This document shows, piece by piece, positions 39,335-48,110 of a DNA stretch of 64,000 nt (its first letter is position 1; the number at the start of each line of letters is the position of its first letter). The position numbers and the translations under genes were made by a program. The notes under the pieces are model-generated. The model saw only the letters and a program-made list of their open reading frames with translations. It searched no databases and was not told where the DNA came from. The stretch is from Candidatus Melainabacteria bacterium (GTDB taxonomy: Bacteria > Cyanobacteriota > Vampirovibrionia > 2-02-FULL-35-15), in assembly GCA_023250155.1 (NCBI GenBank), contig JAHFBG010000008.1:62001-126000 (forward strand), written 5' to 3'.

Positions 39335-39487
39335 ATGAAAGAAATTCTTTCACTTGATAGATCAAATATTTTATCCAGTTTATCTGGTAAGGTATTTCCA
39401 TCGAGAAGTATTGAATATGAAATGCATGGCACAGGTGTACCATGGCATACTATTTTAAACTTTTGCTATAAAAAAATATGCCAATAG
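39335..39487 (+). CDS. Possible 50-aa upstream ORF overlapping the HD-domain gene start
   Basis: MKEILSLDRSNILSSLSGKVFPSRSIEYEMHGTGVPWHTILNFCYKKICQ, stop at 39485-39487, 10-nt overlap with the HD gene ATG at 39478. Confidence 0.3.
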   Translation: MKEILSLDRSNILSSLSGKVFPSRSIEYEMHGTGVPWHTILNFCYKKICQ

Positions 39488-41856
39488 TAGCTCAATTAGA
39501 TGCACCAAAAAATATAAGTGGTGATTTACCACGAAGAAAAATAGGTGTGTCTGATGAGTTAGAATCTAATCAAAACCAAGAACCTTCTACAAAATCATCA
39601 AAACTAGTTTTATCTCAGCAGGTTTCACCAGGCATAATAATAGCGAATGATTATGAGGAGAGTTCTTCTTTACTTCAAGCCAAAAGAATTGGCAAAATGG
39701 GGCTTACTACAGGAGCTGTATTTTTTCAGGCTTGGGCAGCAATTGATCTTTTGTTGAAATCAGGAAAGTTGTTTTTTAATTCAATTGGTAGTGGAGATGT
39801 AGATGAGTCATATGAAGGTTTAGGTAAAGCATACACAAAATCAGCAATTGCTGGTACTTTGACAGGACTTGCAAATGAAAGCCCATATTGGGCTATTGGA
39901 AACCTGGGAATGGGATACTTTAGTAAGTATCTAGATAAAGTCTGGGGACTGGCAGGTTTTTCAATATTTGATGGTCTTGCATCAATTGGTATGGGACAAG
40001 TCAGGTATAGAGATAAACAAAATGCTTATGCTGTCCAACACTCATTGTTTAACAATCCAAAACTAGCGTTTTTAAAACCATTAATGCCTATTGAGCAGTC
40101 TATTATAAGCTTTTGTAAAAAAGTGGTTTCATTAGACTTTAAACGATTTTTTAAAGATGAGCCTTATGCCTTTTTTCAAAATGCAGGTGGTGGACTTGTT
40201 TTAAGTGGACTAGTAGGTCTTGCTACAATACCACTTCAGAAAATATTCAATATAGGAAAATCTATTTCTTATTTACCATTCAGCATTTTTTCAGGTGTGA
40301 ATCTCATTGCACTTTTTAGAGATGGTTTTGTTGTAAACAAAAGAGCAAACGATCATGGTGGTAGAGATGAGTCAGAGACTGCTTTAATGAAGCTTGAAGG
40401 TAATGCAAAAATGATTGCTTCGCCAATCCTTGGTATAAACAATTTATTGTTAGCACTTAAAGGACTTGGAGTTGATTCAGAAGGTGGAATGCTATATAAC
40501 CTTGCAATGTCTATTCGTTCAGCCAGTGTAGCTGTAGCTTCTATAGCATTTGGAGCACAATCAGCTACAAAATTTATAAATCCTGATACATTTGGTCCAA
40601 TTGCTAAGAGAATTGTAAAAGTGATTTTAAATCCAAAAGAAGTTAAAAATGAAATAAAAGATTTTTTAGCTGGTATAGAAAAGGATAGAAAGGGTGAGCA
40701 TGAAAGTGATCATTTCCAGTCAATCATAAACAATGATCCAAATAGAGTGATATTTAATCTGATTGAAAAAACTGAGCTATTTCAATCTCTTAAGAAAAAA
40801 TCACAAGCTGGTTTAGCTAGTCCAATGGCAAGAGACCGAGCATTTCTAGAAAGGTTTACTCATAGTACTCGTGTAGGTGCTATTGGAATACTAATGTTTA
40901 ATTCATTGTTAGAAAATACTCATGATGAAGAATTAAAACCATATTTGCAGGACAATGAGCTTGCCTTTAAACTAGCTTGTTATGTCCATGATATTGGTCA
41001 TATTATGAGAAGTCATCTAGCTGAAAAAGGTGTTAAAGGACATGATAATGATGAGCTTACTGTTGACCTCTTAAAAAAATCAGAAATTGTTGATGTTATT
41101 AAAAATCATTGTATTAAAAATCTTGGAAAAGATGAAAAGTATGCAGATGATTTACTTCAAAAAATTAGAGATATTGTAGGTCATAGATCTCCATTATCTA
41201 AAATCTTGAAAGTATGTGATTTTAGTGAATATATTAGAGGAAAAGGTTCAGATTTTAATAGTGCGAATCCAGAAGAATTTAAATCATGGGACTTAGATCA
41301 ATATAAAAAATATGCAGGCACTCTAAGGGTCTTTAAAAATGAAAAAGATGAGTTCAAGATTGCTTTTACTGAAGAAGGTACTGAAGAAACGCTTGATTTA
41401 TATGATGATAGACTAAAATTCAATAAACGATACAACTCTGAACCTGTTGTAAATAGCCGTGAACTGGCTTATTTGTTAGGGCTTGAAGCCTCTGATGTAT
41501 CTCTTGATGAAGTAATGGCTATGGAAAAAGAATCTGAATTGGACGAAACTGCATACAGAGGCATTGATAAGCTTAATGGAGATGAATACTCATTTAAGAT
41601 TAGAACAACTTTTGGAGGGAAAAAAGCATATTGTGGTTGGAATGAAGCAAAGAATGGTTTTTATACATTAACAGATCAAGGTGTTTATAAGAAAGCGTTT
41701 AACTATTTAGATGAAGATTTAAAGTTTAAAGATTCTGAAAAGTTTAGTAAATTAAATGAAATAAGAAGAGCTTTAACTGTTCCTGAAGAACTTGAACTTA
41801 GACTTCAAGTAATAGGAGATAAAGCATATAAAGAACTTTTGAGTAGTCCGATATAG
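39478..41856 (+). CDS. HD-domain (metal-dependent phosphohydrolase-like) protein with long hydrophobic N-terminal region
   Basis: RFTHSTRVGAIGILMFNSLL...LACYVHDIGHIMRSHLAEKGVKGHDNDELT has the H...HD signature of HD/dGTPase-like proteins. Confidence 0.75.
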   Translation: MPIVAQLDAPKNISGDLPRRKIGVSDELESNQNQEPSTKSSKLVLSQQVSPGIIIANDYEESSSLLQAKRIGKMGLTTGAVFFQAWAAIDLLLKSGKLFFNSIGSGDVDESYEGLGKAYTKSAIAGTLTGLANESPYWAIGNLGMGYFSKYLDKVWGLAGFSIFDGLASIGMGQVRYRDKQNAYAVQHSLFNNPKLAFLKPLMPIEQSIISFCKKVVSLDFKRFFKDEPYAFFQNAGGGLVLSGLVGLATIPLQKIFNIGKSISYLPFSIFSGVNLIALFRDGFVVNKRANDHGGRDESETALMKLEGNAKMIASPILGINNLLLALKGLGVDSEGGMLYNLAMSIRSASVAVASIAFGAQSATKFINPDTFGPIAKRIVKVILNPKEVKNEIKDFLAGIEKDRKGEHESDHFQSIINNDPNRVIFNLIEKTELFQSLKKKSQAGLASPMARDRAFLERFTHSTRVGAIGILMFNSLLENTHDEELKPYLQDNELAFKLACYVHDIGHIMRSHLAEKGVKGHDNDELTVDLLKKSEIVDVIKNHCIKNLGKDEKYADDLLQKIRDIVGHRSPLSKILKVCDFSEYIRGKGSDFNSANPEEFKSWDLDQYKKYAGTLRVFKNEKDEFKIAFTEEGTEETLDLYDDRLKFNKRYNSEPVVNSRELAYLLGLEASDVSLDEVMAMEKESELDETAYRGIDKLNGDEYSFKIRTTFGGKKAYCGWNEAKNGFYTLTDQGVYKKAFNYLDEDLKFKDSEKFSKLNEIRRALTVPEELELRLQVIGDKAYKELLSSPI

Positions 41857-41859
41857 AGT

Positions 41860-43095
41860 TTACACCAACATCCCAGCAATGCATGCAGATATGCAAGAGG
41901 TAAGAGCCCCACAAACCATTGCTTTAAAACCAAGATTTGCTAAATCGCTTTTTCTATCTGGTGCCATTTGGGATAGTCCTCCTACTTGGATAGCAATGCT
42001 TGAAAAGTTTGCAAAGCCACAGAGTAAAAAGGTAGAGATTAATATGCTTTTTGGACTTAGTTTATTTAGTTCTACTAGTTTTGAAAGATCTATATATGCA
42101 ATAAACTCATTCAGTGAGATTTTAGTACCAAGCAGTTGTGAAACCATGCTTATATCACTATTTGGAACCCCAAACAAATAAATAGCAGGCGTAAAAATAA
42201 AACCTAAAATTGTTTTTAAACTTAATGCATGATTACATGTAAATAGTAACTTGTCTACCATAGCTACGAGGCTTATAAATGCAAGAAGCATGGCTGTAAT
42301 ACCTACGCATATTTTTGCTCCGCTAAAAGCACCATCTAGAATAGCTTCTACAAGGCTTTTTTCTTTTATTAAAATATCAATGTTTACCAGATCTTTTGTG
42401 ATGGGGGTTTCATCTTCGGGATAAAAAAGTTTTGAAAGAACAAAGCTTCCTGGTATTGCCATAAAGCTTGCTGCAAGCAGATACTCTGCTTTAATACCTA
42501 AGCTACTATATATAGCCATTAGTGAGCCTGATATACATGCCATTCCACCAGTCATAATGGTAAGTAGTTCAGATTTTGTCATTTTATTTAAATATGGTTG
42601 AATGACAATGGCAGATTCTACTTGCCCTACAATGGCTACAGTAGAATTGGCTAGTGCTTCAGCACCACTTACTCCTAAAAACTTATTAAATATCCATGCA
42701 AAAACTTTTATTATAATTTGTAAGACTTTAAAATAATACAATGCAGAAACTAGTGCACAGATAAAGATCACGGTTGGAACTATTTGAATGATAAATATAA
42801 ATCCATTTTCTTTGCCAAGATGTTGTGATAAGAGAGCTTCATTTGCTAAAAAACCAAAAACAAATCTTCCCCCTTCTCTAGAAAGATCTAAAAGAGCTGT
42901 AACACCTTTTGCTAATATTTCAAATAAATACTTTCCAGGTGGAAACTTTAATATGAAAATACCAGTGATAAATTGAAGAAATATTCCTGTGAATATGAGT
43001 TTAAAATTAACGATTTTTTTATTGTTTGAAAATAAATAGCCAATAAATAAAATTGCTATTATTCCGAGTATTCCTATGTATTTATTAATTTGCAA
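41860..43095 (-). CDS. nupC: Concentrative nucleoside transporter (CNT/NupC family)
   Basis: GVSGAEALANSTVAIVGQVESAIVIQPYL and GFANFSSIAIQVGGLSQMAP motifs. Confidence 0.92.
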   Translation of the reverse strand: MQINKYIGILGIIAILFIGYLFSNNKKIVNFKLIFTGIFLQFITGIFILKFPPGKYLFEILAKGVTALLDLSREGGRFVFGFLANEALLSQHLGKENGFIFIIQIVPTVIFICALVSALYYFKVLQIIIKVFAWIFNKFLGVSGAEALANSTVAIVGQVESAIVIQPYLNKMTKSELLTIMTGGMACISGSLMAIYSSLGIKAEYLLAASFMAIPGSFVLSKLFYPEDETPITKDLVNIDILIKEKSLVEAILDGAFSGAKICVGITAMLLAFISLVAMVDKLLFTCNHALSLKTILGFIFTPAIYLFGVPNSDISMVSQLLGTKISLNEFIAYIDLSKLVELNKLSPKSILISTFLLCGFANFSSIAIQVGGLSQMAPDRKSDLANLGFKAMVCGALTSCISACIAGMLV

Positions 43096-43112
43096 ATTTT
43101 CTACTCCTTAAA

Positions 43113-43217
43113 TTAGAACTTTCACTTTTTATGCTCACCATATTGCCCTTTGCTCCATGTCCGCTTCGCTTCCAAATTAAGCTCCGGGCAATAGGTTCGC
43201 TTTTGTGAAAGTTCTAA
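43113..43217. repeat. Nested palindromic intergenic element, related to the 30.4 and 48.0 kb copies
   Basis: Outer ttagaactttcac (43113-43125) / gtgaaagttctaa (43205-43217), 13 bp perfect; inner attgccc / gggcaat; core tgtccgcttcgcttccaa. Confidence 0.8.
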
Positions 43218-43320
43218 CCTTTACAGCAATGACATTACCTGATTTGCTTAACACACCTTGGTTATTTATAACATATAATTATCTGATAGTACATGGATAA
43301 TATTTATAGTTATTTTTAAT

Positions 43321-45018
43321 ATGAAAATCCCTGGAACAACTCATTTACCTGCTCTTCTTGAAAGATGTAAAGCTGTTATGATTCAAAGATTTAGTGAAGC
43401 CCATATAAATCAAGAGTTTGATTTGATTGTATTTGGTGGTGGGGTTAATGGTTCTGGTATAGCCAGAGATGCAAGTGAGCGTGGACTAAAGGTTCTTCTC
43501 CTTGAAAAAGAAGATTTTGGTAGTGGTTGTACTAGTGAATCTACAAGGCTGATACATGGTGGACTCAGATATTTAGAGCATCTTGAATTTAGTTTAGTTA
43601 GGGAGTCTTTAAGAGAAAGAGAATTACTTTTAAAAAATGCTAGCCATTTAGTTAAAGAATTAGAGCTTTGTATTCCTGTTTATAAAGGAGATAAAAGAGG
43701 TCCTTTGCTTATTAAGCTTGGAATGCTACTTTATGACCTTTTATCCTTTGATAAAACATTGCCATCTCATAAAATGATGTATATGGATGATTTTCAAGAA
43801 TATGAACCAGGAATTAAATCTAATGGATTAGTTGGAGGAGCTATTTATTATGATGCACAGATTTCTTATCCAGAAAGATTGTGTCTTGAAAATGTTTTAA
43901 TGGCAAAAAATAATGGTGGTGTAGTTTTAAACCATGCTGAGGTTGTGGATGTTAGTGTTGATTTAAATAAAATCAATTCAGTCGATTTTGTTGATAGGTT
44001 GAATGGGACTAAACACACAGTACGTGGAAAAGTTATAGTGAATGCTTCTGGACCATGGGTAGATTCTCTTTGTGGACTTACGAAAAAAGATATACTTAGA
44101 AAGATTGGTGGAACTAAAGGTAGTCATATTGTAGTTAGAAAATTTGATAATGGTCCAAAACATGCATTATATGTAAGTGCTAAATCAGACGGAAGACCTT
44201 TTTTTATAATCCCTTGGCAAGAACAAAAACAAAATTGTTACTTAATTGGAACGACTGATATTCCTTTTTCTGGAGATTTAGACTCTCTAAAAGCTTCAAA
44301 AGATGAGATTGACTATCTGATTAATGAAACTAATAACATTTTAAAAGATGTAAAAATTTCACATAATGATATTTTATATTCTATTTGTGGAGTAAGACCA
44401 CTTCCATATGTGAAGAAGTCTGATCCTGGCAGCATTACTAGAAAACACTTTGTACTTGATCATAAAAATGAAGGACTTGATAATTTTATTTCTGTGGGAG
44501 GAAAGCTGACTACTTATAGAAGCTTGTCAGAAGAAGCTGTTGATGTGGTTTATAGAAAGTTAAACTATAATTTTGTATCATCTAAAACAAAACAAATACC
44601 ATTATTGCGTAATGTGGGTTCTGATGTTGAACATTATAAAAACACTGAAGCTAAATTAAATGGACCTAAATTTAATATTGACCCTAAGGTTGTTAAGCAT
44701 TTAATTGACTTATATGGTTCTGAGTATTTAAAAGTACTTGAACCAGTAAAAGAAAACAATAAGCTTGGTGATTTTTTAAATAAATCATCTATGGATATTG
44801 CAGCACAGGTTGGATTTGCTGTTAGTAATGAAGAAGCTTATACAATAAGTGATGTATTACTTAGAAGACTAACTCTTGGTCTCTGTGAAGGTCTTGGAGA
44901 AGATTCTATTCCATATGTAGCTGACTATTTGCAAAAGCATCTTGGATATACTAAAGCAGAGATTGACTCTCAGATTAAGTATTATGAAGACAGTGTGATA
45001 AAACCAAGGAAAATATAA
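43321..45018 (+). CDS. glpD: Glycerol-3-phosphate dehydrogenase, FAD-dependent
   Basis: DLIVFGGGVNGSGIARDASERGLKVLLLEKEDFGSGCTSESTRLIHGGLRYLEHLEF and ISVGGKLTTYRSLSEEAVD. Confidence 0.95.
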   Translation: MKIPGTTHLPALLERCKAVMIQRFSEAHINQEFDLIVFGGGVNGSGIARDASERGLKVLLLEKEDFGSGCTSESTRLIHGGLRYLEHLEFSLVRESLRERELLLKNASHLVKELELCIPVYKGDKRGPLLIKLGMLLYDLLSFDKTLPSHKMMYMDDFQEYEPGIKSNGLVGGAIYYDAQISYPERLCLENVLMAKNNGGVVLNHAEVVDVSVDLNKINSVDFVDRLNGTKHTVRGKVIVNASGPWVDSLCGLTKKDILRKIGGTKGSHIVVRKFDNGPKHALYVSAKSDGRPFFIIPWQEQKQNCYLIGTTDIPFSGDLDSLKASKDEIDYLINETNNILKDVKISHNDILYSICGVRPLPYVKKSDPGSITRKHFVLDHKNEGLDNFISVGGKLTTYRSLSEEAVDVVYRKLNYNFVSSKTKQIPLLRNVGSDVEHYKNTEAKLNGPKFNIDPKVVKHLIDLYGSEYLKVLEPVKENNKLGDFLNKSSMDIAAQVGFAVSNEEAYTISDVLLRRLTLGLCEGLGEDSIPYVADYLQKHLGYTKAEIDSQIKYYEDSVIKPRKI

Positions 45019-45260
45019 TGTTTATTTGAAGTAATCTTTAAAAGATTCTTAAGATTACCTAAGTTATTAAACAGTCTTTGATGATTTGTTTACAACAATT
45101 TCAGCATAAATTTTCACATAAACATTGAAATTACTCTTTTGAAATCTGATTGATTAAGAAGAAAAATCTTAACAATTTCTGATAATAAGTTTGTTAGGAT
45201 ACCTTGCACTGTGCAAACAAAGGGGTGTTGCACCAAAATATTCGGAGGTTAATTATAATT

Positions 45261-46235
45261 ATGGACATATCAAAAGTATTCAATGCACCAAAACGCTGGA
45301 TAGCAGCAGGTGTTTTAGGAGCAGCAGTAGTTGCAACTCCTGCTCTTTCTTGTAGAAGCAATAGTTCTGGTGAAATATCAGTTGTATATGATTCTATTTC
45401 TGGAACGCTTGACAGAACTCATGGTGAAGGAGCTTTCTTAGCAATTCCATTTATTCAACAAAACATAAGATATGATGGTACAAAACAAGTTGTAAAAGAA
45501 GTTATAACAACACAATCAGCAGACAATGTTCCTGTTGATGTAGATTCAGTTATTGAGTGGGAACTAGAAAGAGATGCATTACCTGAAATTCACCGAAAAG
45601 TTGTTGGTTCCAGTAAGCATGTAGACACTTCTTCAAATAAAGATAAATCTGATGATAATCTCAAAGATTATATCCACAACGATTATAATCGAGTTTTCTA
45701 TACCAAGGCAATTCGTTCAAGATACAGAAATTTAATAGGGGACATTGTCAAGCAGTACGTTGCTGAAAAAGCTAATGATCATAGGGATGACATAACAAGA
45801 GCACTGCAAAAAGGTTTTGTAGTACCTGGGACTAATGAGCGTATACCTAGTCTCCATGAAATGGTTAATGATAAATATGTCAAGATTACTGATGTCTATA
45901 TAAGAAATGTTCACTTACCTGAGAAATTAAAAGATGCTCTAAAGGCAAGGGCAGAAGTGTTGATTGATCAACAAACAGCTCTTAATAGAATTAAAGTTGA
46001 AGAAAACAATGCTTTAGCATTAACACAAAAAGGTATTGGATTAGCAAATAAACTAAGAGAAGAGGCTCAAGGTAATGCTGACGTAATTAATAAAATCAGT
46101 GAAACCCTTCGTAAAAATCCTGAATATATTGAATATATGAAGGCTGAAGCACAAAAGCTAGCTGGTCAAAATGGTGGGTTAATTATTACTAATGGAACTC
46201 CACCTAGTATATTGATTCAACAAAAAAAGCAATAA
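45261..46235 (+). CDS. SPFH/prohibitin-like protein, probably membrane anchored
   Basis: VVYDSISGTLDRTHGEGAFLAIPFIQQNIRYDGTKQ...ITTQSADNVPVDVDSVIEWEL...ILIDQQTALNRIKVEENNALALTQKGIGLANKLREEAQGNADV. ATG at 45261 preceded by ggagg; track start 45204 is probably too early. Confidence 0.8.
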   Translation: MDISKVFNAPKRWIAAGVLGAAVVATPALSCRSNSSGEISVVYDSISGTLDRTHGEGAFLAIPFIQQNIRYDGTKQVVKEVITTQSADNVPVDVDSVIEWELERDALPEIHRKVVGSSKHVDTSSNKDKSDDNLKDYIHNDYNRVFYTKAIRSRYRNLIGDIVKQYVAEKANDHRDDITRALQKGFVVPGTNERIPSLHEMVNDKYVKITDVYIRNVHLPEKLKDALKARAEVLIDQQTALNRIKVEENNALALTQKGIGLANKLREEAQGNADVINKISETLRKNPEYIEYMKAEAQKLAGQNGGLIITNGTPPSILIQQKKQ

Positions 46236-46380
46236 GGCTTAGAAGAGTAGAAACATTATGACAAAGCTAGCTTATTATAAGTGATAGTTTACGAAGTCAA
46301 CTTAAAGCGTAGACTCACCTGCCAAGCGTAGGAGCTGGACAGCCCGAGGGAACCTCTTAGTAGCTTTTGTTCTAAGGCTT
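46234..46380. repeat. Nested palindromic intergenic element
   Basis: aaggcttagaa (46234-46244) / ttctaaggctt (46370-46380), 10/11 complementary; inner acaaagcta / tagcttttgt; GC-richer centre. Confidence 0.65.
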
Positions 46381-46387
46381 TGATAAT

Positions 46388-46546
46388 GCAAATATAATAC
46401 ACTTATGAATTACATTTGCCAAGAACCCCGATGGCTTTGGAAAGCTCCGAGCTGGTAGTGTGAGTCGAAGCAGTCTCGAAGATTGCGGAGCCTGCCACGA
46501 GCAAAGCGTGTGGGTCACTTAGTCCTTCCTCGCAATGACAATCCCG
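46388..46546. repeat. GC-richer structured intergenic repeat containing a CTCGCAATGACAATCCC end
   Basis: gaagcagtctcgaagattgcggagcctgccacgagcaaagcgtgtgggtcacttagtccttcctcgcaatgacaatccc: attgcgga / cctcgcaat inverted arms around a cacgagcaaagcgtg hairpin. Confidence 0.5.
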
Positions 46547-46552
46547 TTTTTA

Positions 46553-47896
46553 TTATTTATGCTTAGCAATTAAATCACTATATGTTTCTCTTTCAATGAT
46601 TATTTCAGACTGTCCATTAGACACTAATACACAAGCAGGTCTTGGAACCATATTATAGTTTGATGACATACTGTAGTTATATGCTCCTGTATTTGAGACT
46701 GCAATTATATCTTTTGGTGAAAGTTTAGGTAGTGTTATATCTCTTATTAAGATATCTCCAGTTTCACAGTATCTTCCAGCTATAGTCACTATTTCAAGGT
46801 CAGTATGGTTCATTTTGTTTGCTACTACTGCTGTGTACTTAGCATTATAAGTAATAGGTCTTGGATTGTCAGCCATTCCACCATCAATAGAAATATATTT
46901 TCTTCCATTTGGTACTTGTTTTGAACTTCCTACGGTGTACAGTGTGACTCCACTTGAACCTATGATACTTCTTCCAGGTTCACCGATTAACTTTGGAAGT
47001 AATAGGTTATATTTTTTACAAGCTTTTTCAATAGTTTCGGATGTGACTCTTGCCCAGTCATCTATAGAAATAGGATCATCCTCTTTTATGTACGAGATAC
47101 CTATACCACCACCAACATTTAATTCTGTTAGTTCAATATTATATTTTTGTTTTATATAACTAAACTTTTCAAGCAATATTTCAATGGTGTCAGTATATGG
47201 TTTTAATTCAAATATTTGTGAACCAATATGAGCATGTAATCCTTTTAATCGTAAATTATCTCCTTTTGTTTTTATGGATTTCAACACATCATCTAAGTAT
47301 TCTAAGTCAAACCCAAACTTACTATCCAAATGACCTGTTTTAATATAGTCATGAGTATGGCATTCTATTCCAGGTGTTAATCTAATTATTATTTCGATGG
47401 TTTTATTTAATTCTTTTGAGATCTTTTGTAATAGTTCAAGCTCGTAAAAATTGTCTAAAACTATTGTGCCAATATCATTTGTGAGTGCATATTTAATTTC
47501 ATCTTCAGATTTATTGTTTCCATGGAAGTATATGTTTTTTTTGTTGAAATTAGCTGATAGTGCAGTAAATATTTCTCCTCCAGATACTACATCAATACCA
47601 AGCCCTAAATTGTTTATGATTTTAAAGATAGCAGTATTTGTAAATGCTTTTGAGGCGTATAGTATTAAATGATTTGGATAATGTTTTTTTAAACTGTTTA
47701 TATAAGAAGAAGCATTGTATATGAGTGTTTCTTTATCAATTAAATATAAAGGACTTCCATAGGTTTTTACAAGTTCAAGTGAATCACATCCTCCTATAGT
47801 TAAATGACCTTTAGCATTTACTTTGCAGGTTATTGGAAAAGTATTAATTGATGTTTGTGTTTCCATAGCGCTTGGATATATTGTAATAACGAGCAA
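46553..47896 (-). CDS. lysA: Diaminopimelate decarboxylase
   Basis: YASKAFTNTAIFKIINNLGLGIDVVSGGEIFTAL, HGNNKSEDEI, GLHAHIGSQIFEL, GRYCETGD motifs. ATG at about 47866 (METQTSINTF) is an alternative start. Confidence 0.93.
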   Translation of the reverse strand: MLVITIYPSAMETQTSINTFPITCKVNAKGHLTIGGCDSLELVKTYGSPLYLIDKETLIYNASSYINSLKKHYPNHLILYASKAFTNTAIFKIINNLGLGIDVVSGGEIFTALSANFNKKNIYFHGNNKSEDEIKYALTNDIGTIVLDNFYELELLQKISKELNKTIEIIIRLTPGIECHTHDYIKTGHLDSKFGFDLEYLDDVLKSIKTKGDNLRLKGLHAHIGSQIFELKPYTDTIEILLEKFSYIKQKYNIELTELNVGGGIGISYIKEDDPISIDDWARVTSETIEKACKKYNLLLPKLIGEPGRSIIGSSGVTLYTVGSSKQVPNGRKYISIDGGMADNPRPITYNAKYTAVVANKMNHTDLEIVTIAGRYCETGDILIRDITLPKLSPKDIIAVSNTGAYNYSMSSNYNMVPRPACVLVSNGQSEIIIERETYSDLIAKHK

Positions 47897-47954
47897 TTCG
47901 TATTATTAAACCTAGAATATTATACTTTATTACAAGTAATCATTTAGAAAATAT

Positions 47955-48072
47955 AGGTCTTTAAAAGTAAAAATGTGTTGCCCGTAGCAAACCTTGGAAG
48001 CAAGGAGGTATAATTTAAACCTCCGAAGCGAACAGTTTGCAGGGCAACACATTGAAACAATTAAAAAGACCT
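47955..48072. repeat. Nested palindromic intergenic element, copy 2 (inverted homologue of 30417-30537)
   Basis: Outer aggtcttt / aaagacct; inner aatgtgttgccc (47972-47983) / gggcaacacatt (48042-48053). Its reverse complement aligns end to end with copy 1. Confidence 0.85.
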
Positions 48073-48110
48073 GGGTAGCATATTCATGAACAATTTGAAC
48101 GGTAAAAATA

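Noticed and set aside
45030-45060. gtaatctt...aagattac inverted repeat after glpD as a terminator
   Set aside because: AT-rich weak stem with no following T-run; not distinguishable from chance in this composition.
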